Shown here: positions 9,417-17,530 of the stretch, piece by piece | Position numbering within the stretch: position 1 is the stretch's first letter | Layout of the letters: the number at the start of each line of letters is the position of its first letter | Source of the DNA: an uncultured Clostridia bacterium | Lineage (GTDB): Bacteria > Bacillota > Clostridia > Christensenellales > Borkfalkiaceae | Direction of reading: 5' to 3' | NCBI GenBank assembly: GCA_947053545.1 | Contig: CAMRSY010000012.1 | Span: 1 to 42,336 of the forward strand | Length of the DNA stretch: 42,336 bases | The notes under the pieces: model-generated | What the model was told of the DNA's origin: nothing | The model's database searches: none | What the model saw: the letters and a program-made list of their open reading frames with translations, nothing else | Position numbers and translations under genes: made by a program

Positions 9417-10577
9417 ATGCAAAAGTTATCGGCGGATATTTTTCGCGTCGGGGTTATTGACAGACAAATCGATTTGTTCGAGGGTATGTATGCCGTACCT
9501 GAAGGCGTAACTTATAATTCTTATGTAATAAAAGACGAAAAAACCGCCGTTATCGATTCGGTTGACGGCGCGTTCGGGTGCGAATGGCTTAAAAATATAG
9601 AAACTGTTTTAAACGGTACCAAACCCGATTATCTGATAGTGCAGCATATGGAGCCCGACCACAGCGCCTGCGTTGCCGAGTTTGTCAAAAAATATCCCGA
9701 TGCGGCTGTAATAGGCAACAGAAACACTTTCGTTATGATGGAAGAGTTTTTCGGGAAAGATATCGCCCCCAACCGTATTACGGTAAAGGACGGCGAACAG
9801 TTGAGCTTGGGTAAACATACTTTGAAATTTGTGTTTGCGCCGATGGTGCACTGGCCGGAAGTTATGGTTACTTACGAAACGGAAACTAAAACTTTATTTT
9901 CCGCCGACGCGTTCGGCAGATTCGGCGCGGACGATAATGCAGAATGGATGGACGAAGCTCGCCGCTATTACATAGGTATAGTCGGTAAATACGGCGTTCA
10001 GGTTAAAGGCGCGCTGAAAAAGATTTCCGAATACGAAATTAAAGCGGTAGCGCCTCTGCACGGACCCTGCCTTACGGGGAAAGCGTTAAACGAGGCTATG
10101 CGGGCATATTTGCTGTGGAGCGATTATAAACCCGAATCGGATAGGGGAACGTTAATTGCTTTCACCTCTGTTTACGGACATACGGCCGCCGCGGCGCGGA
10201 TGCTTGCGGACGAACTGGAAAAGCGCGGCGAACAAGTAAAAGTTTTAGATTTGGCGCGCGACGACTGGGCGGAGTGCGTTGCACAGGCTTTCCGTTTCCC
10301 CAAACTTGTTCTGGCTACAACCACGTATAATGCCGACGTATTTCCCGCGGCCAGGGAATTTATAGACAGGCTTACCGAACGCAACTATAAAAACCGCACC
10401 GTAGCTTTTATCGATAACGGAACATGGTCGCCCGTTGCGGCAAAAATTATGCGTGCAAAATTTGAAAAGTGCGCAAATATTAAATTTGCCGAAACCGAGG
10501 TAATAATTCGTTCCGCTTTAAACGGGCAGAGCATAGCTAAGGTAAAGGCGCTTGCCGACGAACTTATAACTTTGTAA
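9417..10577 (+). CDS. fprA: Flavodiiron protein, FprA family (O2/NO reductase)
   Basis: Flavodiiron proteins reduce O2 to water or NO to N2O in the cytoplasm of anaerobes, taking electrons from rubredoxin or a flavin partner. The 386-residue protein has a metallo-beta-lactamase-like diiron domain (about 1-250) and a flavodoxin domain (about 255-386). Diiron ligands are visible: His77, Glu79, Asp81 and His82 in HMEPDH, His145 in VHWPE, Asp164 in SADAFG and His215 in PLHGPC. The flavodoxin phosphate loop appears as SVYGHTAAAA. It has no rubredoxin extension. A Shine-Dalgarno GGAGGAG precedes the ATG. It implies an anaerobe coping with oxygen or NO. mscL follows after 25 bp and may be co-transcribed. 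Confidence 0.95.
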   Translation: MQKLSADIFRVGVIDRQIDLFEGMYAVPEGVTYNSYVIKDEKTAVIDSVDGAFGCEWLKNIETVLNGTKPDYLIVQHMEPDHSACVAEFVKKYPDAAVIGNRNTFVMMEEFFGKDIAPNRITVKDGEQLSLGKHTLKFVFAPMVHWPEVMVTYETETKTLFSADAFGRFGADDNAEWMDEARRYYIGIVGKYGVQVKGALKKISEYEIKAVAPLHGPCLTGKALNEAMRAYLLWSDYKPESDRGTLIAFTSVYGHTAAAARMLADELEKRGEQVKVLDLARDDWAECVAQAFRFPKLVLATTTYNADVFPAAREFIDRLTERNYKNRTVAFIDNGTWSPVAAKIMRAKFEKCANIKFAETEVIIRSALNGQSIAKVKALADELITL

Positions 10578-10602
10578 AATAAAATTTCAGGAGAATATAA
10601 AA

Positions 10603-11208
10603 ATGAAAAAGATTAAGGCACTTTTGGCAGAGTTCAAGGCGTTTATAACGCGCGGAAATGTGGTGGATATGGCCGTTGCGGTTATTATCGGCGCGGCATT
10701 CGGCGCAATCGTAACCGCTATGACAAACGGAATTATCAAGCCGCTTGTCGATTGGGCGATGAGCGGAATGAGCGGCGACGCCGCGGGGCTAATTACGGTG
10801 TTGAAACCCGTTTATACCCAGGTACCCGCCGCGGAAGGCAGCACCGAAATGGTAACCATTTTGGATAAAGCAAAGTCTATTTACATCGACTGGGGCACGT
10901 TTATTATGAAAGTTATCGACTTTCTGATTATCGCGCTTGTGCTGTTTGCCGTAATCAAAGTGTTTATGAGCCTTAAAAACGCTACGGGAAAGGCGCAGGA
11001 AAAGGCCAAGGCTAGGGTTGCAAAAAAGCTTAAAAAGCAGGGGTTGAGCGAGGAAGAGGCGCAGGCAAAAGCAGAAGAGCAGGTTGCCGCAGAGGCGGCT
11101 GCCGCCCCCGCGGAACCTCCCAGGCCTACCACCGACGAGCTTTTAACCGAAATCCGCGACTTGCTTGCGGCGCAGAATAAGGGCGGGTCGGATACGGGAC
11201 GCGAATAA
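10603..11208 (+). CDS. mscL: Large-conductance mechanosensitive channel with a long Ala/Lys-rich C-terminal insert
   Basis: MscL opens under membrane tension to release solutes during hypo-osmotic shock. The N-terminal helix and TM1 read FKAFITRGNVVDMAVAVIIG and continue AAFGAIVTAM, which is the family signature. TM2 lies at about residues 103-125. The ending TTDELLTEIRDLLA is the usual cytoplasmic bundle helix. At 201 residues it is longer than the usual 125-150: the extra part, about residues 126-178, is a highly charged Ala/Lys/Glu segment passing into Ala/Pro-rich sequence, probably a lengthened cytoplasmic helix and linker. The periplasmic loop is also somewhat long. A Shine-Dalgarno AGGAG is present. 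Confidence 0.95.
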   Translation: MKKIKALLAEFKAFITRGNVVDMAVAVIIGAAFGAIVTAMTNGIIKPLVDWAMSGMSGDAAGLITVLKPVYTQVPAAEGSTEMVTILDKAKSIYIDWGTFIMKVIDFLIIALVLFAVIKVFMSLKNATGKAQEKAKARVAKKLKKQGLSEEEAQAKAEEQVAAEAAAAPAEPPRPTTDELLTEIRDLLAAQNKGGSDTGRE

Positions 11209-11225
11209 ACGTCAGTTAAAATTAT

Positions 11226-11264
11226 GCCGCCGCGCAGTTAAATGCGCGGCGGCGCTATTTTTTT
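11226..11264 (+). terminator. Strong intrinsic terminator after mscL
   Basis: Perfect 11-bp arms GCCGCCGCGCA (11226-11236) and TGCGCGGCGGC (11243-11253) are followed by seven T (11258-11264). It may also stop leftward transcription from the DUF1294 gene. Confidence 0.95.
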
Positions 11265-11303
11265 GCCGTTAAATTAAAAAATTATTTCAAAATCATTTCC
11301 CTT

Positions 11304-11351
11304 TCGCAATATGTTGTGTTATAATATCAATGTATTTTGAAAATGTTGTGT
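11304..11351 (+). promoter_or_regulatory. Extended -10 promoter with NrdR-box-like motif, facing purE
   Basis: A TATAAT box (11320-11325) is preceded by TGT, an extended -10; the -35 is poor. The 16-mer at 11304-11319 matches the published NrdR-box consensus (acaCwAtATaTwGwgt) at all six strongly conserved positions. A weaker copy at 11336-11351 keeps five of six and lies 32 bp away centre to centre, the normal spacing of NrdR box pairs. Positions 11305-11325 are 18/21 identical to the nrdR promoter at 24488-24508. Rightward transcription would cross the DUF1294 gene antisense and reach purE. Its regulation by NrdR is inference. Confidence 0.5.
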
Positions 11352-11653
11352 TAAACGGCAACATAAGTTAAGCCCGAACGGAACGCAACTACGCAAAACC
11401 AAACGTTTATAACCGCTATAACGGGCAGTAAAATCATTAAAAGCATATTTTTCAGCTTAAACCGCGTTATAAACATTGTAACGTAAATTCCTATGGCTCC
11501 GCCGAGAAGGGCGGAAAGCAAAAGTTTGCCGTCGCCGGCATTCAACTTGTCTTCGTCCATAAGCGATTCGTTACGTTGCGTTAAAAGCAACATAACCGAA
11601 TAGACGTTAACGGCTATAATGTAAGCGCCGAAAACGATATATAAAAGCAGCAT
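11351..11653 (-). CDS. DUF1294-family small membrane protein
   Basis: This 100-residue protein reads leftward, alone among its neighbours. It has hydrophobic segments at about 1-22, 43-63 and 70-92. The central DEDKLNAG, a segment of three Leu, then SALLGGAIGIYVTMF and a basic FKLKN turn match the DUF1294 pattern of a DK..A element followed by an LLGGxxG helix. Family function is unknown. Its start codon lies 45 bp from that of purE, divergently. Its stop codon abuts the rightward promoter at 11304-11351, so any long purE leader would be antisense to the whole gene. No clear Shine-Dalgarno is seen. Confidence 0.75.
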   Translation of the reverse strand: MLLLYIVFGAYIIAVNVYSVMLLLTQRNESLMDEDKLNAGDGKLLLSALLGGAIGIYVTMFITRFKLKNMLLMILLPVIAVINVWFCVVAFRSGLTYVAV

Positions 11654-11698
11654 ACATTAAGTATGCCGCAAAACTTAAAGTTCATACGGGAGATTATT

Positions 11699-12196
11699 AT
11701 GGCAAAAGCGGCTGTCATTATGGGTTCAAAATCCGATTTAAACGTTGTAAAACCTGCGGTAACCGTGTTAAAAAGCTTTGGCGTAGAGGTTGTGGTTCGC
11801 GTAATTTCCGCGCACAGAACGCCCGACGAGGCGCACGAGTTTGCTAAAGGTGCGGAAAAGGACGGCGTAGAGGTCATAATCTGCGCGGCTGGCAAAGCGG
11901 CGCATTTGGGTGGCGTTATCGCGGCTTATACTACGTTGCCCGTAATAGGTTTGCCGGTTAAAACCGATATGATGGGCGGGCTTGACAGCCTGCTGTCTAT
12001 TGTGCAAATGCCTTCGGGCATACCCGTTGCCACGGTGGGGGTGAACGGCGGGGAAAACGCGGGTATTCTCGCGGCGCAGATTCTGGGAATAAAATATCCC
12101 GAGATATCGGTTAAACTTAAAGATTACAAACAGAAAATGAAAGATAAAATAAACGCAGACGACGCGTCCTTGCAGAAGGAAGCGGCGGAATTTTAG
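11699..12196 (+). CDS. purE: N5-carboxyaminoimidazole ribonucleotide mutase / AIR carboxylase, PurE
   Basis: PurE produces CAIR for purine synthesis. The 165-residue protein has MGSKSD near the phosphate site, SAHRTP with the catalytic His, AGKAAHLGG, and QMPSGIPVATV, which place it with class I PurE rather than the animal-type class II. Class I enzymes normally use N5-CAIR made by PurK, but no purK lies in this window; the usual class I AGGAAHLPG reads AGKAAHLGG here. The start at 11699 is chosen because GGGAG lies about 7 nt upstream; an in-frame ATG at 11663 has no such site. It leads the purine cluster. Confidence 0.95.
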   Translation: MAKAAVIMGSKSDLNVVKPAVTVLKSFGVEVVVRVISAHRTPDEAHEFAKGAEKDGVEVIICAAGKAAHLGGVIAAYTTLPVIGLPVKTDMMGGLDSLLSIVQMPSGIPVATVGVNGGENAGILAAQILGIKYPEISVKLKDYKQKMKDKINADDASLQKEAAEF

Positions 12197-12206
12197 CAAA
12201 CAAACT

Positions 12207-12229
12207 ACCCGCAAGTATTGCGGGTTTTT
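12207..12229 (+). terminator. Short intrinsic terminator or attenuator between purE and purC
   Basis: Arms CCCGCAA (12208-12214) and TTGCGGG (12218-12224) with a 3-nt loop are followed by five T. Since purC-purL continue in the same direction, it may lower rather than end expression after purE. Confidence 0.75.
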
Positions 12230-12276
12230 GCATTAAAAAATAAAAAATCTTTTTAAATAAAGGAGTTTTAATACAT

Positions 12277-12999
12277 ATGGAAAGAACAGAGCAGCTGTAC
12301 GAAGGAAAGGCAAAAAAAGTTTTTGCAACCGACAATCCCGATTACGTAATCGTATCTTATAAAGACGACGCCACCGCGTTTAACGGTTTGAAAAAGGGAA
12401 CGATTTCGGGTAAGGGCGTAATCAATAACAAGATGAGCAACCTCATGATGCAAATGCTTGAAAAGAAGGGTATTCCCACTCATTTTGTCGAGCAGATAGA
12501 CGACAGAAACACGGTTGTTAAAAAAGTTGAAATAGTTCCTTTGGAGGTAATTATAAGAAACGTTGCCGCGGGTAGCTTTTCAAAGAAATACGGCGTTGCC
12601 GAGGGTACGGCTCTTTTAAATCCCACCATAGAATTTTCCTATAAAAACGACGATTTGGGCGACCCATTAATCAACACGTATCACGCGCTTGCTTTGGGGC
12701 TTGCTACCAAAGAAGAAATAGATACCATAACGAAAATGGCGTTTGCCGTAAACGAGGCAATGAAAGAATTTTTCAAGCACCTTAATATCGACCTTGTCGA
12801 TTTCAAACTCGAGTTCGGCAGATTTAAAGGCGAGATTGTGCTTGCCGATGAAATTTCCCCCGATACGTGCCGTTTCTGGGAAGCGGGCACCTGGGATACC
12901 ACAAAGCACGTCAGCCTTGACAAGGACAGATTCCGCCGCGACCTCGGCGGTGTGGAAGACGCATATCAGGAAGTATTCAAGCGTCTTACGGGAGAGTAA
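12277..12999 (+). CDS. purC: SAICAR synthetase
   Basis: PurC joins CAIR with aspartate using ATP to give SAICAR. The 240-residue length is standard. It starts with [11 protein letters not shown] (ATP-binding strand), contains [10 protein letters not shown], the [17 protein letters not shown] block, and the signature [10 protein letters not shown] near 170 with [14 protein letters not shown]. Shine-Dalgarno AAGGAG lies 11 nt before the ATG. The purF-like gene starts 3 nt after its stop. Confidence 0.97.
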   Translation: MERTEQLYEGKAKKVFATDNPDYVIVSYKDDATAFNGLKKGTISGKGVINNKMSNLMMQMLEKKGIPTHFVEQIDDRNTVVKKVEIVPLEVIIRNVAAGSFSKKYGVAEGTALLNPTIEFSYKNDDLGDPLINTYHALALGLATKEEIDTITKMAFAVNEAMKEFFKHLNIDLVDFKLEFGRFKGEIVLADEISPDTCRFWEAGTWDTTKHVSLDKDRFRRDLGGVEDAYQEVFKRLTGE

Positions 13000-13002
13000 G
13001 TA

Positions 13003-14424
13003 ATGGGCGGATTTTTCGGCTCGGTTAAAAAGAGCAGCGCCTTGTTCGACGTGTTTATAGGCACCGATTATCATTCGCATTTGGGTACAAAACGCGGCGG
13101 TATGGCTGCGTACGACGGGGTTTTGGGTTTACAGCGTGAAATTCATAACATAGAAAACGCGCCTTTCAGAACCAAGTTCGAGCGCGTTTTGGGTGAAATG
13201 AAAGGTAACGCCGCCATAGGTTGCATAAGCGACACCGACCCGCAGCCGCTGCTGATGGTTTCGAAGGTGGGCACTTACGCAATATGTACTGTCGGCGTAA
13301 TAAACAACGCTGAAAAGCTTAAAAAGGACGTGCTTTCTTACGGCGGATATTTCGACGCGATGACTGGCAGTAAGGTAAACACAAACGAACTTATTGCCGC
13401 TTTGATAAACAGTAAAGACAGCTATGTCGAAGGTATACGTTTCGCTCAGGAACAGGTGGAAGGCACTGCGTCAATACTGCTTTTGACGGATAAAGGTACG
13501 CTTATCGCCGCGAGGGACAAGTTGGGAAGGCTTCCTATACATATAGGCAAGTGCTCCGACGGTTACTGCGCTTCGTTCGAAAGTTTTGCTTATAGAAAGC
13601 TTGGCTATACCGACGTGCGCGAACTTGGCCCCGGTGAAATCGTCGAACTTTCGCCGGAAGGCGTCGTACAGCTTGCGGCTCCCGGCAAAGAAATGCGCGT
13701 ATGCGCTTTCCTTTGGTCGTATTACGGTTATCCTACCTCCAATTACGAAGGTGTAAACGTAGAGATGATGCGCTGTAAAAACGGGGAAATTTTTGCGAAA
13801 AACGACGCCAAGACCCACGATATGCACGAAATAGATTACGTGGGCGGCGTTCCCGATTCGGGTACCCCGCACGCTATAGGGTACGCAAACGCCTGCAAGG
13901 TGCCTTTTGCCCGCCCCTACATAAAATATACACCCACATGGTCGCGCAGTTTTATGCCCGTTAACCAGACGGAGCGCAACAAGGTTGCGAAAATGAAGCT
14001 TATACCCGTGCACGAGTTTATCGAAGGCAAAAGGCTTCTTTTGGTGGACGACAGCATTGTGCGCGGCACCCAGCTTAAAGAAACGGTAGACTTTTTGTAT
14101 TCGCACGGCGCGAAAGCCGTGCATATGCGTTCGGCTTGCCCCCCCATAATGTACGGTTGCAAGTATCTCAATTTCTCGCGTTCTACAAGCGATATGGATT
14201 TAATTACCCGCCGCACCATGATGGAGCTCGAAGGCGAAGAGAGCCTGAAGCATATGGACGAATACAGCGACGGAAACACCGAGCGCGGCAAGGCGATGCG
14301 CAAGGCGATTTGCGATAAATTCCAGTTTGAAAGTCTGGAATTCCAGTCTATAGAAGGGCTTATCGAAGCGATAGGGTTAGAGCCTTGCAAACTTTGTACC
14401 TACTGTTGGACGGGGAAGGAATAA
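13003..14424 (+). CDS. PurF-like phosphoribosyltransferase lacking the glutaminase Cys nucleophile
   Basis: This 473-residue protein is homologous to amidophosphoribosyltransferase across its length: an Ntn-type N-terminal domain and a phosphoribosyltransferase domain with RLLLVDDSIVRGTQ near 345-358. It begins MGGFFG where active PurF has the processed Cys in CGVFG, so the glutaminase nucleophile is Gly. The usual ALQHRGQES turn reads TDYHSHLGTKRGG. Possible Fe-S cysteines are kept (the VCAFLW region, MYGCKYL and the final CKLCTYC). I recall similar GGFFG-type proteins from Bacteroides and Clostridia annotated as amidophosphoribosyltransferase. It may use free ammonia, act on another amine, or assist PurF; none is shown. 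It lies between purC and the true purF, so it belongs to the purine operon. Confidence 0.88.
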   Translation: MGGFFGSVKKSSALFDVFIGTDYHSHLGTKRGGMAAYDGVLGLQREIHNIENAPFRTKFERVLGEMKGNAAIGCISDTDPQPLLMVSKVGTYAICTVGVINNAEKLKKDVLSYGGYFDAMTGSKVNTNELIAALINSKDSYVEGIRFAQEQVEGTASILLLTDKGTLIAARDKLGRLPIHIGKCSDGYCASFESFAYRKLGYTDVRELGPGEIVELSPEGVVQLAAPGKEMRVCAFLWSYYGYPTSNYEGVNVEMMRCKNGEIFAKNDAKTHDMHEIDYVGGVPDSGTPHAIGYANACKVPFARPYIKYTPTWSRSFMPVNQTERNKVAKMKLIPVHEFIEGKRLLLVDDSIVRGTQLKETVDFLYSHGAKAVHMRSACPPIMYGCKYLNFSRSTSDMDLITRRTMMELEGEESLKHMDEYSDGNTERGKAMRKAICDKFQFESLEFQSIEGLIEAIGLEPCKLCTYCWTGKE

Positions 14425-14445
14425 ATTTATTCCTCGGTGGACTTA

Positions 14446-15855
14446 ATGGACGATTTGGGTGATGAAATGCACGAAGAATGCGGGGTGTTCGGCGTATACT
14501 CGCAGGAAAACCGCAATGTGGCGCACACCGTATATTTCGGACTGTACGCTTTGCAGCACCGCGGACAGGAAAGCGCGGGCATAGCCGTATCGTTTGCCGA
14601 TAAAATTTTTTACCATAAAGCTATGGGGCTCGTACCCGAGGTTTTTGCAGGTAATAAGCTGGACGGATTGCCCGAAGGCGACATAGCGGTAGGGCACGTG
14701 CGCTATTCGACAACGGGCGCAAGCCAGCTTTTAAACGCTCAGCCTGTGGTATTTACCGGCAAATGCGGTAAAATGGCTCTTGCCCATAACGGCAATCTTA
14801 CCAACACAAAGCAACTGCGCGACGAAATGCTTTCGGCAAACGCCGTTTTTCAGACGACAATCGATTCGGAGGTTATGGCTGTTATGATAAACAGCCTTTC
14901 CGACGGCGACGTACTAAAGGGCGTTATGCGCGCCTGTCCACGCTTCAAAGGCTCTTACGCCCTCGTAATTATGACTACGGACAAGCTTATAGCCGTGCGC
15001 GACTCGTACGGAATACGTCCGCTCTGCCTAGGTACGGTTGTTGACGATTACGTAGTCGCAAGCGAAAGTTGCGCGCTCGACGCCGTTTCTGCAAATTTTC
15101 TGCGCGACGTGGAGCCGGGTGAAATAGTAGTAATCGACGGCGAGGGGCTTCACTCGTACAAAATGGAAGGCATACCCGAAAAGAGCGGTATGTGCATATT
15201 CGAGTACGTGTACTTTGCCAGGCACGACTCCGTTTTGGACGGTTGCAGCGTATACGACGCGCGTTACAGTGCGGGCAGATTGCTTGCGCGCAATTACGGG
15301 GTGGAGGCGGATATTGTTTCAGGCGTTCCCGATTCGGCTAACGTTGCGGCGCGCGGATACGCGGAAGAGAGCGGAATACCGTTTGTCGAAGCGCTTGCCA
15401 AAAACAGATACGTAGGCAGAACGTTTATCCAGCCCGACCAGAGGCAGAGGGAAAACAGCCTAAGCGTTAAAATGAACGCAATGCGGGCTAACGTCAGCGG
15501 CAAGCGGATAGTTTTAATAGACGACAGCATAGTGCGCGGCACTACGATGCGCAAAATTATTAAAATGCTTCGCGAAGCCGGCGCGGAAGAGGTGCACGTT
15601 CGTATCTGCTCGCCGATAATAAAACATCCCTGTCATCTGGGCATAGATATTCAAACTTATTCGCAGCTTATCGGCGCATATAAAGACGAAGAGCAGATTG
15701 CCGAAAGCTTGGGCGCGGACAGCGTGAAATATCTTTCGGTCGAAGAACTTTTAAGCAGTTGCAGTAAGTCCAAACGCGGCTTCTGCCTCGGTTGTTTCAA
15801 CGGCGAATATCCCTATCCGCTCAACGGCGAAACGGACAAACTTAAATTAGAGTAA
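14446..15855 (+). CDS. purF: Amidophosphoribosyltransferase, Bacillus-type with propeptide and Fe-S ligands
   Basis: PurF makes phosphoribosylamine from PRPP and glutamine, the first committed purine step. The ATG at 14446 gives an 11-residue propeptide before Cys12 in EECGVFG, the same propeptide length as Bacillus subtilis PurF; an in-frame GTG at 14437 is an alternative. GGTGG at 14436-14440 can serve as Shine-Dalgarno. The protein has 469 residues. The glutaminase domain shows LYALQHRGQESAG and GHVRYSTTG; the transferase domain shows VSGVPDSA and IVLIDDSIVRGTT near 355. Fe-S cysteines are in MCIFEYVYFAR, KHPCHLG and FCLGC. It follows its Cys-less paralogue by 21 bp. Confidence 0.96.
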   Translation: MDDLGDEMHEECGVFGVYSQENRNVAHTVYFGLYALQHRGQESAGIAVSFADKIFYHKAMGLVPEVFAGNKLDGLPEGDIAVGHVRYSTTGASQLLNAQPVVFTGKCGKMALAHNGNLTNTKQLRDEMLSANAVFQTTIDSEVMAVMINSLSDGDVLKGVMRACPRFKGSYALVIMTTDKLIAVRDSYGIRPLCLGTVVDDYVVASESCALDAVSANFLRDVEPGEIVVIDGEGLHSYKMEGIPEKSGMCIFEYVYFARHDSVLDGCSVYDARYSAGRLLARNYGVEADIVSGVPDSANVAARGYAEESGIPFVEALAKNRYVGRTFIQPDQRQRENSLSVKMNAMRANVSGKRIVLIDDSIVRGTTMRKIIKMLREAGAEEVHVRICSPIIKHPCHLGIDIQTYSQLIGAYKDEEQIAESLGADSVKYLSVEELLSSCSKSKRGFCLGCFNGEYPYPLNGETDKLKLE

Positions 15856-15886
15856 CATAGAAAAAATATATTGAGGTGTTAAATAA

Positions 15887-16906
15887 ATGGCTATTTCTTA
15901 TAAGGACAGCGGCGTAGACGTAGAGCGCGGCTATCAGGCGGTTAAACTTATGCGTGAGCACGTTAAGTCTACGTATACGGACGGCGTTCTCGGCGACATA
16001 GGTTCGTTCGGCGGCTTTTTCGCAATGCCAAAGGGAATGGAAGAGCCCGTGCTTGTGGCGGGTACGGACGGCGTAGGCACCAAGCTGAAATATGCGTTTG
16101 TTGCCGACAAGCACGATACTATCGGCATAGACGCCGTGGCTATGTGCGTAAACGACATTGTTTGTCAGGGCGCCAAACCGCTGTTTTTCCTCGATTATTT
16201 TGCTACGGGCGCGCTCTCTCCCGAAACGGTTGCAACCGTTGTGTCGGGTGTTTCCGAGGGGTGCCGTCAAAGCGGTTGCGCCCTAATCGGCGGCGAAACT
16301 GCCGAAATGCCCGGTTTCTATTCCGCGGGCGAGTACGATATCGCCGGCTTTGCCGTAGGCGTCGTCGACAGGAAAAAGGTAATAAACGGTAAAGACATCA
16401 ATGCGGGCGACGTGCTTATCGGCATTCAGTCCAGCGGCGTTCACTCCAACGGTTATTCTCTGGTGAGAAAGCTTTGGGGCGAGGATAAGGCGGAACTTGA
16501 AAAGTACGACGAAAGGCTGGGCGGCAGAATAATAGACGTTTTGCTTACGCCCACTAAAATATACGTCAAGTCAATACTTGCACTTATTGAAAAGGTGCAG
16601 GTCAAGGGAATAGCGCACATTACGGGCGGCGGCTTTATCGAAAATATTCCCCGCATTTTCCCCGAAGGCATAGGGTGCGAGATAGATACTAAATCGTACG
16701 AGGTGCCCGCTCTGTTCAAGGTAATGCAGGAGAAGGCGGGCATAACCGACAAGCAGATTTACAACACATTCAATATGGGTATAGGTATGGTTGTCTGCGT
16801 AGCCGAAAAGGACGTTGAAGCCACTATATCCCAGCTTGAAAGCACGGGAGAAAGTTGCGTTGTGTTGGGCAAAACTGTTAAGGGAAGCGGGGTAACGTTA
16901 CTTTGA
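15887..16906 (+). CDS. purM: Phosphoribosylformylglycinamidine cyclo-ligase (AIR synthetase)
   Basis: PurM closes FGAM to AIR with ATP. The 339-residue length is normal. Features are the N-terminal YKDSGVDVERG, GTDGVGTKLK for ATP/phosphate binding, the AMCVNDI block, ALIGGETAEMPGFY, and HITGGGFIENIPRIF in the C-terminal half. Shine-Dalgarno GAGGTG precedes the ATG. Its TGA overlaps the TTG start of purN by 4 nt. Confidence 0.97.
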   Translation: MAISYKDSGVDVERGYQAVKLMREHVKSTYTDGVLGDIGSFGGFFAMPKGMEEPVLVAGTDGVGTKLKYAFVADKHDTIGIDAVAMCVNDIVCQGAKPLFFLDYFATGALSPETVATVVSGVSEGCRQSGCALIGGETAEMPGFYSAGEYDIAGFAVGVVDRKKVINGKDINAGDVLIGIQSSGVHSNGYSLVRKLWGEDKAELEKYDERLGGRIIDVLLTPTKIYVKSILALIEKVQVKGIAHITGGGFIENIPRIFPEGIGCEIDTKSYEVPALFKVMQEKAGITDKQIYNTFNMGIGMVVCVAEKDVEATISQLESTGESCVVLGKTVKGSGVTLL

Positions 16907-17517
16907 AGCGCATAGCAGTATTTGCAAGCGGCGGCGGTACGGATTTTCAGTCGGTTATCGACGCCAACGAAAAAGAAAAGTTTTGCGAAATTGCCTGTCT
17001 TATTGCTTCCAAGGACGGAATAGGTGCGATAGACAGGGCGAAAAAGCACGGCATAAAGACGGCTGTCTTTTCCAAAGCCGCATATCCCGATTTAAACGCT
17101 TTATATTCGGAACTTACGTATCTTTTAAATATCAACCGCGTGGACTATATAGTGCTTGCGGGTTGGCTGAAAATCATTCCCGAAAGTTTTATAAAGGCGT
17201 TCGAGGATAGAATTATAAATATTCATCCCTCGCTTATTCCCGCGTTCTGCGGGGCGGGTATGTACGGGCTTAACGTGCATAAAGCCGCGCTTGAATTCGG
17301 CGCAAAGGTTTCGGGCTGTACTGTGCATTACGTAAACGAAGTCCCCGACGGCGGCGCGATAATTGCGCAAGTTGCGGTAGAGGTAAAGGACGGCGACACG
17401 CCCGAAAGTCTGCAAGCGCGCATATTGGAAAAGGAACACGAGTTGTTGCCTTACTGCGTTAAAAAGCTGTGCGAAGGTAAAATCGAAAAGACGGGAAGAA
17501 AGGTGACAATAAAATAA
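16903..17517 (+). CDS. purN: Phosphoribosylglycinamide formyltransferase, folate-dependent
   Basis: PurN formylates GAR with 10-formyltetrahydrofolate. The 204-residue protein begins RIAVFASGGGTDFQSV, the GAR-binding loop, and has IINIHPSLIPAF with the catalytic His near 110, followed by GCTVHYVNEVPDGGAII with the catalytic Asp. The start is TTG at 16903, overlapping the purM stop codon in a TTGA arrangement, with GGGG upstream; no ATG fits the conserved N terminus. Coupled translation with purM is expected. Confidence 0.95.
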   Translation: MKRIAVFASGGGTDFQSVIDANEKEKFCEIACLIASKDGIGAIDRAKKHGIKTAVFSKAAYPDLNALYSELTYLLNINRVDYIVLAGWLKIIPESFIKAFEDRIINIHPSLIPAFCGAGMYGLNVHKAALEFGAKVSGCTVHYVNEVPDGGAIIAQVAVEVKDGDTPESLQARILEKEHELLPYCVKKLCEGKIEKTGRKVTIK

Positions 17518-17530
17518 AGAGGTTTTATAA

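Noticed and set aside
11265-11698. Purine or ZTP riboswitch before purE
   Set aside because: No conserved purine-aptamer or ZTP-aptamer sequence elements could be recognised in this stretch on the plus strand.
13471-14124. Leftward 217-codon open frame inside the purF-like gene
   Set aside because: Antisense shadow of a clear PurF homologue; no motif or ribosome site.
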